Source: DATFVJ01 sp035517695
GTDB lineage: Bacteria > Actinomycetota > Actinomycetes > Streptosporangiales > Streptosporangiaceae
Direction: 5' to 3'
Length of the DNA stretch: 64,000 bases
Assembly (NCBI GenBank): GCA_035517695.1
Contig: DATIYI010000141.1
Span: 1-64,000, forward strand
Part shown: positions 25,569-34,008 of the stretch, piece by piece
Layout of the letters: every line of letters begins with the position of its first letter
Numbering within the stretch: position 1 is the first letter of the stretch
Translations under genes and position numbers: made by a program
Notes under the pieces: model-generated
Databases searched by the model: none
The model's input: only the letters and a program-made list of their open reading frames with translations
What the model was told of the DNA's origin: nothing

Positions 25569-25932
25569 GCCTCAAGCATGACAGCGCATTAGCCCTGATG
25601 GGAACCGGACCTGGGTCAAGGCGCACCCGTCACAGCTGCCCCAATGGACCCGGGCACAGTGAACCATTCGGGCACGCTGCCGACGCGAAGATCAAGAGCC
25701 CGGTACCGCCAGGATCGTGATCATCAATGGACAATGAGAATCATTTTCGTCCGCAAGAACGGGTCGTTGATCCCCCGTCTGCCACACCATTCCTGCTGCG
25801 CATCAATCGTCACATGGCTGGGTATCTGAAGCACTGGGGGCCGGCGTTTCTCGGGTCCACGTCCCAGGAGCAGCGGTATGGTGCCGCCCAAGCCCACGCG
25901 CTGAATTCACCGCAGTCATCGGGAGGTACGGG
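25569..25932. other. intergenic stretch holding a Zur/Fur-like box
   Basis: No gene recognised on either strand. It contains the isolated metal-regulator-like palindrome at 25732-25747 and the ribosome site (GGGAGG) of the CBM48 gene. Confidence 0.4.
25732..25747. promoter_or_regulatory. Zur/Fur-like box, orphan
   Basis: AATGAGAATCATTTTC is an imperfect palindrome around AATCATT. It resembles actinobacterial Zur boxes (TGAAAATGATTTTCA type) and stands out in the GC-rich background. No ribosomal-protein or metal-transport gene follows directly on either side; the next plus-strand gene starts 186 bases away. Confidence 0.4.
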
Positions 25933-26208
25933 ATGCTCAAGCGCACGCGCATGCGCAACGGAAAGATCCGGATCACTTTCAGTTTGCCGACCGACCAGCC
26001 GGCCGGCGCCGTCAGCGTGGTCGGCGACTTCAACGACTGGCAGCCGGGACGGCACCAGCTCGCGCGCCGCGGCAATGGCACCCGCAGCGTGACCGCCGAG
26101 CTGCCGTCGGGATGCCACAGGTTCCGCTATCTGGCCACCGGCGACCTGTGGTTCGACGACCCCGCGGCCGATCGGATCGACGAGTCAGGCTCGGTCATCG
26201 AGGTCTGA
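25933..26208 (+). CDS. CBM48 / isoamylase early-set domain protein
   Basis: A 91-residue protein consisting only of a glycogen-binding E-set domain: KIRITFSLPTDQPAGAVSVV, then the signature GDFNDWQPGRHQL, ending FRYLATGDLWFDDPAADRI. A strong GGGAGG site lies 6 bases upstream of the ATG. Stand-alone CBM48 proteins are widespread in actinobacteria and are assumed to bind alpha-glucan or regulate glycogen enzymes. No glycogen gene is adjacent. Confidence 0.9.
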   Translation: MLKRTRMRNGKIRITFSLPTDQPAGAVSVVGDFNDWQPGRHQLARRGNGTRSVTAELPSGCHRFRYLATGDLWFDDPAADRIDESGSVIEV

Positions 26209-26679
26209 ACTGCGAGATTTACGATCCCTAACGGCTGCCGCATGGCGCGCCGATCGGACAAGTGCGGGACGCACTGGGGGTCCCGGGCCATCCGGGTCCG
26301 GGACGCCCTGCCCCCGCCTGGTAACGCATGGTACTGACACGCATGCGGCGAGCGTAACGACGTAAGGTGACGAAAGTCCCGGCGCAAAGAGCCCGAGGTC
26401 CCTGCTCGCCGGCCAGCATGCGGTGCATCCTCACTACTGGCACCCGCCAGACAAACAGGGCATCGGGCACCGTGTCGGCCTTCGGGCGTGGCCGCCACGG
26501 CGTCCCGGCGTAGACGGAGAGGGAACGCACGGCCTGTGCGGGGTCCTTGCCGAACCTCTGCCGCAGTGGGAGACATCCGTCCCGCCGATGGTTTGGCCCG
26601 GGTCCGGTTGCTGGCGGGTGCCGACGCCCCCCTTGTCAGCGGGGGGGGTTCCTGGTTCGCCTCCGGGCTGGCGGGGTGA
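26209..26679. other. convergent intergenic stretch
   Basis: No gene supported. Contains the C6/G8 hairpin at 26627-26648. Confidence 0.4.
26627..26648 (-). terminator. GC hairpin after the flavoprotein reductase gene
   Basis: Six C, an eight-base loop and eight G form a strong stem 32 bases past the stop of the minus-strand reductase gene. There is no T-run, so it would be a hairpin-type (non-canonical) terminator. Confidence 0.45.
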
Positions 26680-28134
26680 TTATCCGTTCTTCCGCAGGTC
26701 CCGCAAGGCGGCCTCGATGCCGCGGTGAAACGTCGGGTAAGCGAAGATCATCTGCGCGAGCCGTTCGGTATCAATCCGGGCGTGCACGGCTACGGCGAGA
26801 GCCCCGAGCACCTCGCCTCCCCATGGCCCCGCGGAGGTCGCGCCTACCAGCACGCCGCGGTCGCTGTCCTCGACCAGCTTGATGAAGCCGTCGTTGCCTG
26901 CCTTGTGGATCCAGCCGCGCGTGGTCGACGGCACGAGCGTGAACCCGGTGCGTACGGCGATCCCCTGCGCGGCTGCCTGCGCCTGCGTGCTGCCAACGAC
27001 GCCGATCTCGGGGTCGGTGAAGGTGACTTTGGGCAGGGCGTGGTAGTCCGCGGCCGGGCCGCCGAGGCCGAGAATGTCGCGGACGGCGATGTCCGCCTGG
27101 TACATCGAAACGTGAGTGAACGCGCCCTTGCCCGTGACATCGCCGATGGCCCACCAACCCGGCCCGCTTTCGTCGTGGGAGCCGTACCCGTCGGGCCGGA
27201 CGATCCGCATCCGCTCGTCCACCTCGATGACGCGCGCGGCCGGATCCAGCCCGATCGCGTCGACGCCGAGCGCCGCGAGGCCGGTCTCGCGGCCGGTGGC
27301 GACCAGCAGCCGGTCGGCGGACAGCTGCTCGCCGCCCGAGAGCGTAAGGGTGAAGCGCCGCCCGTCGTGCCCGACACCCGCCGCCGCGGCCCCCACCATG
27401 ACCGCGATGCCGTCGCGGCCGAAGACATCGGCGAGCATTGTCCCCGCCTCGGGTTCGTCCATGGGCAGCAGCCGGTCGGACGCCTCCACCACCGTTACTC
27501 GCGCGCCGAATCTCGCGAACATCTGTGCTAGCTCGGCGCCGATCGCCCCGCCGCCGAGGACAACCAGCGACCCCGGGACATCCTCGGTCTCGATGGCCTC
27601 GCGGTTGGTCCAGAAGGGCGTTCCAGCGAGGCCGTCGATCGGCGGTATCGATGGTTGCGTGCCAGTGTTGATCACGATCGCGCGGCGGGCGCGGATTACC
27701 CGTCGCTGTTCCGCCGTCTCCACGGTGACCTCGTCAGGCGCGGTCAGGCGGCCGCGGCCGCGGATGAACCTGCCGCCCTTGCCGGTGAACCGGTCCACCG
27801 CCACCTTGTCGTCCCAGTTGTCCGTGGCCTCGTCCCGGATCCTGCGCGCGACAGGCCGCCAGTCGGGATGCACCGTGGCGGTGCCGGACATGCCGGGAAC
27901 CCGCCCGCCCTCGGCGAGCAGATCAGCGGCTCTGATCATCATTTTGCTCGGCACGCAGCCCCAGTACGGGCACTCGCCGCCGAGCAGCCTGGCCTCGATG
28001 CCGACGACTGACAGCCCAGCCTCGGCAAGCCGGCCAGCCACGTCCTCACCGCCCGGGCCCAAACCGAGAACCACAACGTCCGCCCGCTCGGCCTGGCGCG
28101 GGCTGGGCGGCTGGCCGGGTTGATCAGCGATCAT
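26680..28134 (-). CDS. pyridine nucleotide-disulfide oxidoreductase (Lpd/MerA-like)
   Basis: A 484-residue FAD flavoprotein. The N-terminal FAD motif VVVLGLGPGGEDVAGRLAEA is followed by the redox-active pair in GGECPYWGCVPSK (about residue 52). An NAD(P) motif is in VVLGGGAIGAELAQMFARFG. The C-terminal dimerisation domain runs through VTFTDPEIGVVG to YPTFHRGIEAALRDL, but lacks the classical HPT(x)SE pair (it reads YPTFHRG), as in mycothione- or unknown-substrate members. Electron acceptor unknown. A Crp-type regulator gene lies upstream on the same strand. Confidence 0.9.
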   Translation of the reverse strand: MIADQPGQPPSPRQAERADVVVLGLGPGGEDVAGRLAEAGLSVVGIEARLLGGECPYWGCVPSKMMIRAADLLAEGGRVPGMSGTATVHPDWRPVARRIRDEATDNWDDKVAVDRFTGKGGRFIRGRGRLTAPDEVTVETAEQRRVIRARRAIVINTGTQPSIPPIDGLAGTPFWTNREAIETEDVPGSLVVLGGGAIGAELAQMFARFGARVTVVEASDRLLPMDEPEAGTMLADVFGRDGIAVMVGAAAAGVGHDGRRFTLTLSGGEQLSADRLLVATGRETGLAALGVDAIGLDPAARVIEVDERMRIVRPDGYGSHDESGPGWWAIGDVTGKGAFTHVSMYQADIAVRDILGLGGPAADYHALPKVTFTDPEIGVVGSTQAQAAAQGIAVRTGFTLVPSTTRGWIHKAGNDGFIKLVEDSDRGVLVGATSAGPWGGEVLGALAVAVHARIDTERLAQMIFAYPTFHRGIEAALRDLRKNG

Positions 28135-28267
28135 GATCCGCTCCCATCAGGACTTGGCTTTCGCCTGGCCACGGGCCAGGTCCGCGGCCACACGGCTCAG
28201 CACGAACCCAAAGGTACCCACGCCGTCGGCGTCGACCGGTCCGCACATTGGGTGGTCGTGCCGCTGC

Positions 28268-28972
28268 TCACAGGCCGCTGGGCCGGCCACCGCCGATCCG
28301 CTGCAGCACATCCGTGTCCATGATCGTAATAACGCCTGGCTGCGTGCTGACCAGCCCACGGCACCGCCAGTCATGCAGCGCTCGGGTAACCGTGGCCCGT
28401 GACACACCCACCCAGCTGGCAAGATCGGCCTGCGAAAGCGGGACCGCCAGAGCCACGCCCCGCTCCGTCGGGCGGCCACAGCGAGCCGCGAGATCAAGCA
28501 GTAGCCGGGCGAGCCGCTGGGCGCCACTGCTCTCCATTCGGGTGCGCAGGTTTTGGCCCAGTTCGTGCTGGCGCGCCGCCATGACCCTGCGGTACGCGCG
28601 CACCGCGCCCGGATGGGCGTCGAGGAAGGCGTTGAACCGGTCGGCGCCAATCAGGAGCGCCTCGATGGTCATCAGCGCGCGCACCGTCGCGGTACGGTAG
28701 CCGGCCAGGTCGCCTGCCAGCTCACCGATGACGTCCCCAGGGCCGCGCAAGGCGAGGACCATTTCGTGGCCCTCGACGGTCAAGGAGATGACTTTCGCCC
28801 ACCCGGTCAGGAGGACCAACAGGTGAGTGGACGGGTCACCTTCCATGCACAGGGGCGTGCCGCGCCCGAACACAGATTCCCGGCCCCGCGCCCAGAGTGC
28901 TGCCCGTTCGCAGTCAGTCAGTGCTGCCCAGAACCCCGTGGGGGGCGCAGAGGGCAGCGGTTGTCCCTGCAT
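28268..28972 (-). CDS. Crp/Fnr-family transcription regulator
   Basis: A 234-residue regulator. The N-terminal cNMP-binding fold has RGTPLCMEGDPSTHLLVLLTGWAKV and the phosphate-binding-like ALRGPGDVIGELA. The C-terminal winged helix has VPLSQADLASWVGVSRATVTRAL. The ATG at 28972 is taken as start because it precedes the standard N-terminus; the in-frame extension to 29056 is low-complexity. The key Arg/Thr contacts of cAMP binding cannot be confirmed by eye. Possible control of the neighbouring reductase gene is inference. Confidence 0.88.
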   Translation of the reverse strand: MQGQPLPSAPPTGFWAALTDCERAALWARGRESVFGRGTPLCMEGDPSTHLLVLLTGWAKVISLTVEGHEMVLALRGPGDVIGELAGDLAGYRTATVRALMTIEALLIGADRFNAFLDAHPGAVRAYRRVMAARQHELGQNLRTRMESSGAQRLARLLLDLAARCGRPTERGVALAVPLSQADLASWVGVSRATVTRALHDWRCRGLVSTQPGVITIMDTDVLQRIGGGRPSGL

Positions 28973-29124
28973 CCCGCCGCCGTGTCGCCTCGGCCGCACC
29001 GGCTCGAGTTGGCCGGTGCTGATTTCCACGATGTGCCCCGCCGGCGGGCCGGGCAACCCCGGAATGCGCCCCCGCGATGCGCTCCGGTAAGCCAGGACCC
29101 CCGGCGATCACCTTCGTGGGTGGA

Positions 29125-29679
29125 TCAAATCCGGCCAGCGAGGACAAGCAGCATCAACGTCCAGGCGCAAAAGCAGATGATGGCCACAGTAGCCCAGGTC
29201 AGCGCGAGTTGAATTCGCGTGTTGCGGAAGTACGCCGCCGCGAGAACGGCCCGCGCGCGGTCCGAAGCGGTCGTCTTTGACACGACGTGCAGCGTCCTGA
29301 CCGGGGTCCACGGAACGGTCGGATCTACCGGTGCGCCCGTCTGCCTGCGCAGTTCGCCCAGTTCATCCATCAGCGGCCGGCCAGCTGAGATCATCAGGAC
29401 CGCGGTCCTGACCAGGCTCAGGGCCAGCACCGCCAGCAGCCCAAGGCAGAGCACGGTCCCCACGCCCGGGTGCAGTTTGACCGGCAGCGCCGCTTCTTCG
29501 ACCGCGACACCAACGGTCAGGGCGGCGACAGTGACGCCGCACACGAGCATGCCCGGACGCGCGTCGCGCAGCAGTTCGGCCAGCTCGCGAAGCGTCTCGT
29601 CGTCGGAAGGCTGGCGCTCAATCATCGGCCCGCCCGTCTCGCTGACGCGCATCGGCCGTACCGCGGTTCCGATCGTCAT
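29125..29679 (-). CDS. predicted membrane protein, three helices, unknown family
   Basis: A 184-residue protein with hydrophobic segments at about residues 45-65 (PGMLVCGVTVAALTVGVAVE), 75-95 (TVLCLGLLAVLALSLVRTAV) and 160-182 (LTWATVAIICFCAWTLMLLV). The loop between is charged (DELGELRRQTGAPVDPTVPW). The start at 29679 has a GAGGAGG site; an extension to 29763 is rejected. Not recognised; resembles small actinobacterial integral membrane proteins placed near regulators. Confidence 0.75.
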   Translation of the reverse strand: MTIGTAVRPMRVSETGGPMIERQPSDDETLRELAELLRDARPGMLVCGVTVAALTVGVAVEEAALPVKLHPGVGTVLCLGLLAVLALSLVRTAVLMISAGRPLMDELGELRRQTGAPVDPTVPWTPVRTLHVVSKTTASDRARAVLAAAYFRNTRIQLALTWATVAIICFCAWTLMLLVLAGRI

Positions 29680-29763
29680 GATCGCCTCCTCTGCTCTGGA
29701 CTCCCACACATTCAGGAGAACCTGAGCCGGCCGAACGCGCCGCCGCACCTGAGCCACGGTCAC

Positions 29764-30138
29764 TGTCTCATTTGACGCATCTCAGGTCGTTAGGGCATGT
29801 CCAGTGGTGTGTGTACCGGCGCCTTGGCAGCCGGAATCGCAGGCCGGAACGCCGTGGTGATCGATGCGACAGCAAAGTGCGGCGATCACCGCACGTTTTT
29901 CGGTGACTGGAACGACCAGCCCGGCCGTCCTGCTGGGCCAAGCCCGCGACATCCTCGGCGTCCACGGGGTATGCAGGCCAACTCAAACTACGGTCGCGAC
30001 GCCGGATGAGCATTTGCACGGGACGTTGCGGCACGCTTCGCGGACAAGACATGTTGAGCTATCTGTTAAGGGGAGCGATTCCCGCCACAGCAGGTGCTTT
30101 CCATTCCGCTCAGGAGATGTCGAAGACTGCACCGCAAT
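29764..30138. other. no supported gene
   Basis: Frames on both strands lack domains or ribosome sites. This is the left flank of the inverted-repeat-bounded scar. Confidence 0.35.
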
Positions 30139-30468
30139 GGGGCTCTTCGAAGTTAACCGGGAAGTTGTTATCTGTCAGTGCCTTTGGGTGAGGTCACCGC
30201 GTTACTGGCCGTGCCCGCAGCGACGGAGCCTGCCTGGTTCGCGTGTCTAGGCCTATTGCGGCGTGGTGTCGAGATGGAGGAGCCCGCGGCTCGCGCGATC
30301 TTGGTGTCCCGTGCCAGAGATGTTGAGGCATTGCCAGCGCGCCGAGACCTTGGGCGGAGTGCTGCCACTAGGTTGAGGCACCCTGCTCCTCGACCCGCGT
30401 GGAGAGAGGGTGCCAAGGCGTGGCCGGTGCGGAGCAGGACGCATTGGCCCTGAGGAGGAGGCCTTGCC

Positions 30469-30556
30469 ATGAATGCGGAGGGCAGCGAGAGCGCGCTCGG
30501 CCATGTCGTCGCGGTGATGTTCGAGAACCGGTCGTTCGACAACCTGCTCGGAGAGC
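30469..30556 (+). pseudogene. 5' fragment of a phosphoesterase (phospholipase C-like) gene
   Basis: A GGAGGAGG ribosome site and ATG start a clear family N-terminus, LGHVVAVMFENRSFDNLLG, the metal-coordinating opening of bacterial phospholipase C/acid phosphatases. After about 29 codons similarity ends abruptly, at the point where the arylsulfatase fragment ends on the opposite strand. The remaining frame is antisense to it. A truncated, non-functional relic. Confidence 0.7.
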
Positions 30557-31137
30557 GCGAATCCGCCGATGAAGTCGGCCATGGCCACGATCACGCCCTC
30601 GGCCCTGCCGTCGGGCACCACGAGGTCGCCCTCGATGGCATACGAGCGGCCGTAGATCCGCGGGATCATGCCCGATAGCACGTTCTGCGTCGCGGTCGGG
30701 GTCCCAGTCGGTGTCGACACCGAACTCCGTGAGCGTGTGCGGGGACAGGTCCCACGGGAGCCGCTCCGGCCGGGAGGCCGCCCAGCAGCCGTCCTTGTAG
30801 ATGGCCCGGCTGCAGAACATCTCGAAATACTGCACGGTGTGCCGCTCGGGAGCCGAGGCGTCGTCGAAGGTCTCATGTACTACTCCACCGGGTGCGCGCA
30901 CGCGCCGCATCACGTGGCCAAGGCGTGAAGCCGACGTCGTCGATCAGCAGCAGCACGTTGGGCGCTCGCTCAGGTGCCTTCGGGCCGGGGATCACGGACC
31001 AGTCCGGGACCGACTCTTTGATCGTGCGGCCCATCACACCGGCGAAGGTCCGATCCGGGATCGGCAGCACGCTGCGGTCCTGGTTGAACTTGCCGGCCGC
31101 CTGGACCAGCTCGTCCTTGAGACCCCTCACCGCCGAC
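30550..31137 (-). pseudogene. arylsulfatase gene with internal deletion and frameshift
   Basis: Minus strand, 5' to 3': an N-terminus LPIPDRTFAGVMGRTIKESV followed by ERAPNVLLLIDDVGF (first sulfatase metal motif) runs to about 30930. It jumps straight to a C-terminal region, ETFDDASAPERHTVQYFEMF and RAIYKDGCWAASRPERLPWD, then in another frame IYGRSYAIEGDLVVPDGRAE and VAMADFIGGFALSE, ending at about 30556. The middle of roughly 350 residues, with the catalytic Cys/Ser-x-Pro-x-Arg, is absent. Clearly dead. Confidence 0.8.
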
Positions 31138-31326
31138 TTCGCCACCTCAGAAAGCCTGAACCGCCTCGCCAAGCTCGAGGCCCGCCTGGCATACGGGTTC
31201 CGCAACCCAGCGAACCAGCGCAGGCGCGTCAAGATGGCCTGCACCCGCGGCACCCGGCGGCGACCACTCAACGCAACCACCAGGAGAAGACGCCCGGTAA
31301 TCAGTCAGCAACCCAACCCCGGTTAA
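31136..31326 (+). pseudogene. C-terminal remnant of an ISL3-type transposase
   Basis: The reading LNRLAKLEARLAYGFRNPAN followed by QRRRVKMACTRGTRRRP matches the ending of ISL3/IS1096-type transposases (N-R-x-x-K ... GFRNxxNxxRR). The stop at 31326 falls within the right inverted repeat, as usual for these elements. The catalytic DDE domain is gone. Confidence 0.6.
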
Positions 31327-31914
31327 CTTCGAAGACCCCGTAATGGCCGAACATACCGACGCACTTTTATCGCCGAGAACGGACCTAGCGGCAAGGATCT
31401 GGCTCGTGGCCTTTTGGAAGAGAGCGCCGGATGGATACTCGGGATCGCGGCAGTAGGATACGAACTCGAAACCCTGGTCCGCGTAGTATTTATGAAGTGC
31501 TTTGTTGGTCTTCCAAACATCGATCCGGATCCACCGCGCCCCATACCCTCGCGCCGCGTATTGACCAGCCCAGTTCAGGAGGCCCGAACCCAGGCCGCAC
31601 CCGCCGTACGGCCGAGCGACGACCAGTCGCCGCACGTAAGCTGCCGGTTCGTCACCAACCCACGCGCCCGCGAGCGCTTGGTCGGCCGCCTCCTTTGACG
31701 TGATCGTCGCGGCAGGACTGTCACCATCCCGCACGATCCACGTCCGGCCGGCCCGGATGTCGGCGAGGATCCGGGCATCGCGTGCTGCGCGGGAGGGCCA
31801 CGGCTTAGACCACTGATCGGTATCCTTGTTCCTCAGCCAGGCGGCGGCTTCCTCCACCAACCCGATTATCACATTGCAATCGTAATCCTTCGCGAGGCCG
31901 AGGCGAAACGTCAT
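31147..31914 (-). CDS. GNAT acetyltransferase with chimeric C-terminus
   Basis: A 255-codon frame. The first 175 or so residues are a GNAT domain: MTFRLGLAKDYDCNVIIGLV, AYVRRLVVARPYGGCGLGSG (acetyl-CoA loop) and RIDVWKTNKALHKYYADQGF. After GALFQKATSQ... the frame crosses the right inverted repeat (31339) and reads about 64 residues antisense through the transposase remnant. The original stop seems lost to the insertion. The start at 31914 has GAGGAG upstream; a GTG at 31947 overlaps the preceding ORF (GTGA). The acetyl-transfer target is unknown, and activity may survive because the core is intact. Confidence 0.75.
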   Translation of the reverse strand: MTFRLGLAKDYDCNVIIGLVEEAAAWLRNKDTDQWSKPWPSRAARDARILADIRAGRTWIVRDGDSPAATITSKEAADQALAGAWVGDEPAAYVRRLVVARPYGGCGLGSGLLNWAGQYAARGYGARWIRIDVWKTNKALHKYYADQGFEFVSYCRDPEYPSGALFQKATSQILAARSVLGDKSASVCSAITGSSKLTGVGLLTDYRASSPGGCVEWSPPGAAGAGHLDAPALVRWVAEPVCQAGLELGEAVQAF

Positions 31915-31943
31915 TCTGTGAGCTCCTCGTGCGTCCGAACTTC

Positions 31944-32117
31944 TCACCGTCGCGGACGGACCGCAACCCGGCTTAAGGGCCTTGCCAGGCAGTTCTCAGT
32001 ACTCGGCTGAGAACATAGGTGGCCGTCCGCGTCGATGCAGAAAACGCGTTCCAGATCGCACTCAAGGGCCTGAATGAACTGGCAGCACACGATCATCTTC
32101 CGCAGCGGATTGATCAT
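31944..32117 (-). CDS. small hypothetical protein, 57 residues
   Basis: A short frame with a strong GGGAGG site and ATG at 32117: MINPLRKMIVCCQFIQALEC, then DLERVFCIDADGHLCSQPS. It carries several cysteines and is not low-complexity. Its stop overlaps a possible GTG start of the GNAT gene by four bases, suggesting coupling. No family recognised. Too short for most ORF cutoffs, but ribosome site and context support it. Confidence 0.5.
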   Translation of the reverse strand: MINPLRKMIVCCQFIQALECDLERVFCIDADGHLCSQPSTENCLARPLSRVAVRPRR

Positions 32118-32767
32118 CCTAACCTCCCGGCGACGGCTCCATGGTAAACCAGTTTCGCCCAATTGCGCCGCTGCGGCTAATGTGACTAATTTGCTTTGAC
32201 TGGTGGGGGTGCCCGATGTTTCATTTGTGACGGCTAATTCCCTAGGGAGCCACGTGATCGTGCCAGCAGGAAGGTGCTTATGCGGCCGCCAGGCACTGAA
32301 CCGACCTAACCGCCGGTCAATGAAGGACGGCCGCCACCCTGCAAGGTGACGGCCGTCGCGCGTACTCAAGATCTTCCCCGGAAACGGCCCATGGCAGAGC
32401 GGGCCTCCTGGGTCACCCAGCGCGGCACGCCGACAACTGCCAGAGCGTCCCGCAGTCCAGTCCCCGTCCGCTCCACGCCAACCGAGTTGCCGCGGGAGAC
32501 TCACAATATGTGTCGCAACCAGTCAGCGGGGGTCGTAGTGCTCGTACCGGTAAAGTGCTGACGGACGACTGTGGCGCTTGGCCATATTTCCACCTCCCTA
32601 ACCGTTTTATATTGACGGAGCACCCGGGCTTGCCCCGGTTACTGCTCAGTCATCTTTCGTCCTCGCCCGACTACCAGCGAGCCCATTTCCCTCGACCACA
32701 GCTCCTGCCGAGATGGAGCGCCGACCGCGGAAAGCCTTTTATCGGATACCCATAGAATTCCGTTACA
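32118..32767. other. 650-bp stretch without recognised gene
   Basis: Less GC-rich than its surroundings. Frames on both strands are short or low-complexity. It must contain the promoter of the small ORF/GNAT pair (minus strand). No operator symmetry was found by eye. Confidence 0.4.
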
Positions 32768-33577
32768 TCAGACATCCCCGATGATATCATTGATGAGATT
32801 CTCGAGTGGCGGCACCTCACCGAAGTCGATAACGAAATGATTCCGGTCGGCGGGGTATACGGTGGCCGTGTACCGGATCGGCTTGCGCCCCTCAGAATAT
32901 GCCGTGCGATGTACAACTACCATCAGCACTGAGCCGTCGTCAGGGACTTTAAAGAATCCCACTTCGCCCGCATTCGGCGGCCGGACCGTTAGCCGGTCAC
33001 GGTAACCGGCCTGCCGGATATCCAACTTCTCCTCGACGTACGCAGTGGCACCGGTTTCGATGTCGGCAGCCTGCAGCAGGTCCGCCGCGCCGGCCAGGAC
33101 GAACTGCATCGGATAGAAGGATGTCTGGAGCGAGGATGGGCGGCCCTGGATGAAACGTTCCTGATGTCTGCTGACGACCGAGTCACCCATTCCGATCTGC
33201 AGTTCTCTAGCGACTTCTTTCCGGGCTTGCTGAACCTCGACCCGAGGCGGGCCGAGACTTGGTTCGCCGCCCTGCTGAATCACGACGGCCTTGTACGCCT
33301 TACCAGAATCGGTGCCGACCCCGGCTTCACTTGGGTTCAACGGCACGATGAATGGTGTGATCTTCTCGACGACGAACGTGCCGCGCCCGGCCTGGGTGAT
33401 CACGAGTCCGCGGGTGGTGAGCCACTTGACGGCGTCCCTGATCGTGTTACGGGACGCGTTGCCGTATTGTTCGCGTAGCTCAAGTTCGGTGGGAAGTTGC
33501 GAACCCGGCCGAAGCTGGCCGGACTCGATCTTCTTGTGCAGATCATCCGCGATCTGCCGGTAGAGCGGCTCCGCCAT
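32768..33577 (-). CDS. GntR-family regulator with UTRA ligand domain (KorSA-like)
   Basis: A 269-residue regulator. The N-terminal winged helix is LYRQIADDLHKKIESGQLRP, LPTELELREQYGNASRNTIR and GLVITQAGRGTFVVEKI. The C-terminal UTRA domain runs from about residue 90 (VVSRHQERFIQGRPSSLQTS, then VPDDGSVLMVVVHRTAYSEG). A GAGGAGGG site precedes the ATG. Such proteins repress transfer genes on actinomycete integrative elements (KorSA) or respond to sugar-like effectors. Here integrase and IS relics are near, but no transfer genes are seen. Its own 5' end is partly duplicated just upstream. Confidence 0.9.
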   Translation of the reverse strand: MAEPLYRQIADDLHKKIESGQLRPGSQLPTELELREQYGNASRNTIRDAVKWLTTRGLVITQAGRGTFVVEKITPFIVPLNPSEAGVGTDSGKAYKAVVIQQGGEPSLGPPRVEVQQARKEVARELQIGMGDSVVSRHQERFIQGRPSSLQTSFYPMQFVLAGAADLLQAADIETGATAYVEEKLDIRQAGYRDRLTVRPPNAGEVGFFKVPDDGSVLMVVVHRTAYSEGRKPIRYTATVYPADRNHFVIDFGEVPPLENLINDIIGDV

Positions 33578-33626
33578 CGCTTGCCCTCCTCGCCGTGTCC
33601 GCAGTTGCTAAGAGATCTCAATGGCT

Positions 33627-33726
33627 TCAACTGGCAATTGACCAGCGTGTTATGAACTCCTCAAGCTCGCCGGACTCGATCTTGTGTCGCGAGTTCTCCG
33701 CACCGCCGGTAGAGCGGGTCGGCCAC
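33627..33726 (-). pseudogene. second, decayed 5' copy of the GntR gene
   Basis: GTG at 33726 after GAGGAG begins VADPLYRRCGEL, matching MAEPLYRQIADD of the intact gene. A small indel later the frame returns as HKIESGELEEF, matching HKKIESGQLRP, and a stop follows at 33627. The copy lies about 50 bases upstream of the intact GntR start. Either a partial duplication or the remnant of a second regulator that lost its body. Confidence 0.7.
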
Positions 33727-34008
33727 AGCTCCTCCTCAGCCAGAGGCAACGAGAGATACCAACAGCACTGCTGGGATAGATCTACCCAGTAACAGGTGCG
33801 GCATACCTCAGTTGGCTGAGTTGGGTTGTCCCAACCTTTGAGGTTTACGAGCTGGTAAGCACGGTTACATACCCATCATGCCAGTTGTTGGGATGTTTGG
33901 GCCAGGCCCACAGGTAAGGATAACGCAGGCAGACCCAGCGTGGCGCCTGATCCGGGTATGTGGCTCAGATGGCTTCAGCCCAACCATACGGGCGGGAGGT
34001 TGAGGTTA
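33727..34008. promoter_or_regulatory. divergent control region between GntR and cyclase-fold genes
   Basis: AT-richer than the surroundings. Contains small hairpins or half-sites (CTCAGTTGGCTGAG near 33809 and TTGGGTTGTCCCAA near 33825), which are plausible GntR sites. No gene. Confidence 0.4.

Larger units (their letters stand above)
30139..31339. mobile_element. inverted-repeat-bounded degenerate ISL3-like element
   Basis: The left end GGGGCTCTTCGAAGTTAACC (30139) and the right end, read inward on the minus strand, GGGGTCTTCGAAGTTAACCG (from 31339) match over about 20 bases apart from one indel. The only transposase sequence inside is a C-terminal end abutting the right repeat, whose stop codon lies within the repeat. 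The rest is filled by phosphoesterase and arylsulfatase fragments. No clear target duplication. It looks like an IS whose interior was lost and replaced, or two IS copies that recombined. Confidence 0.65.
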
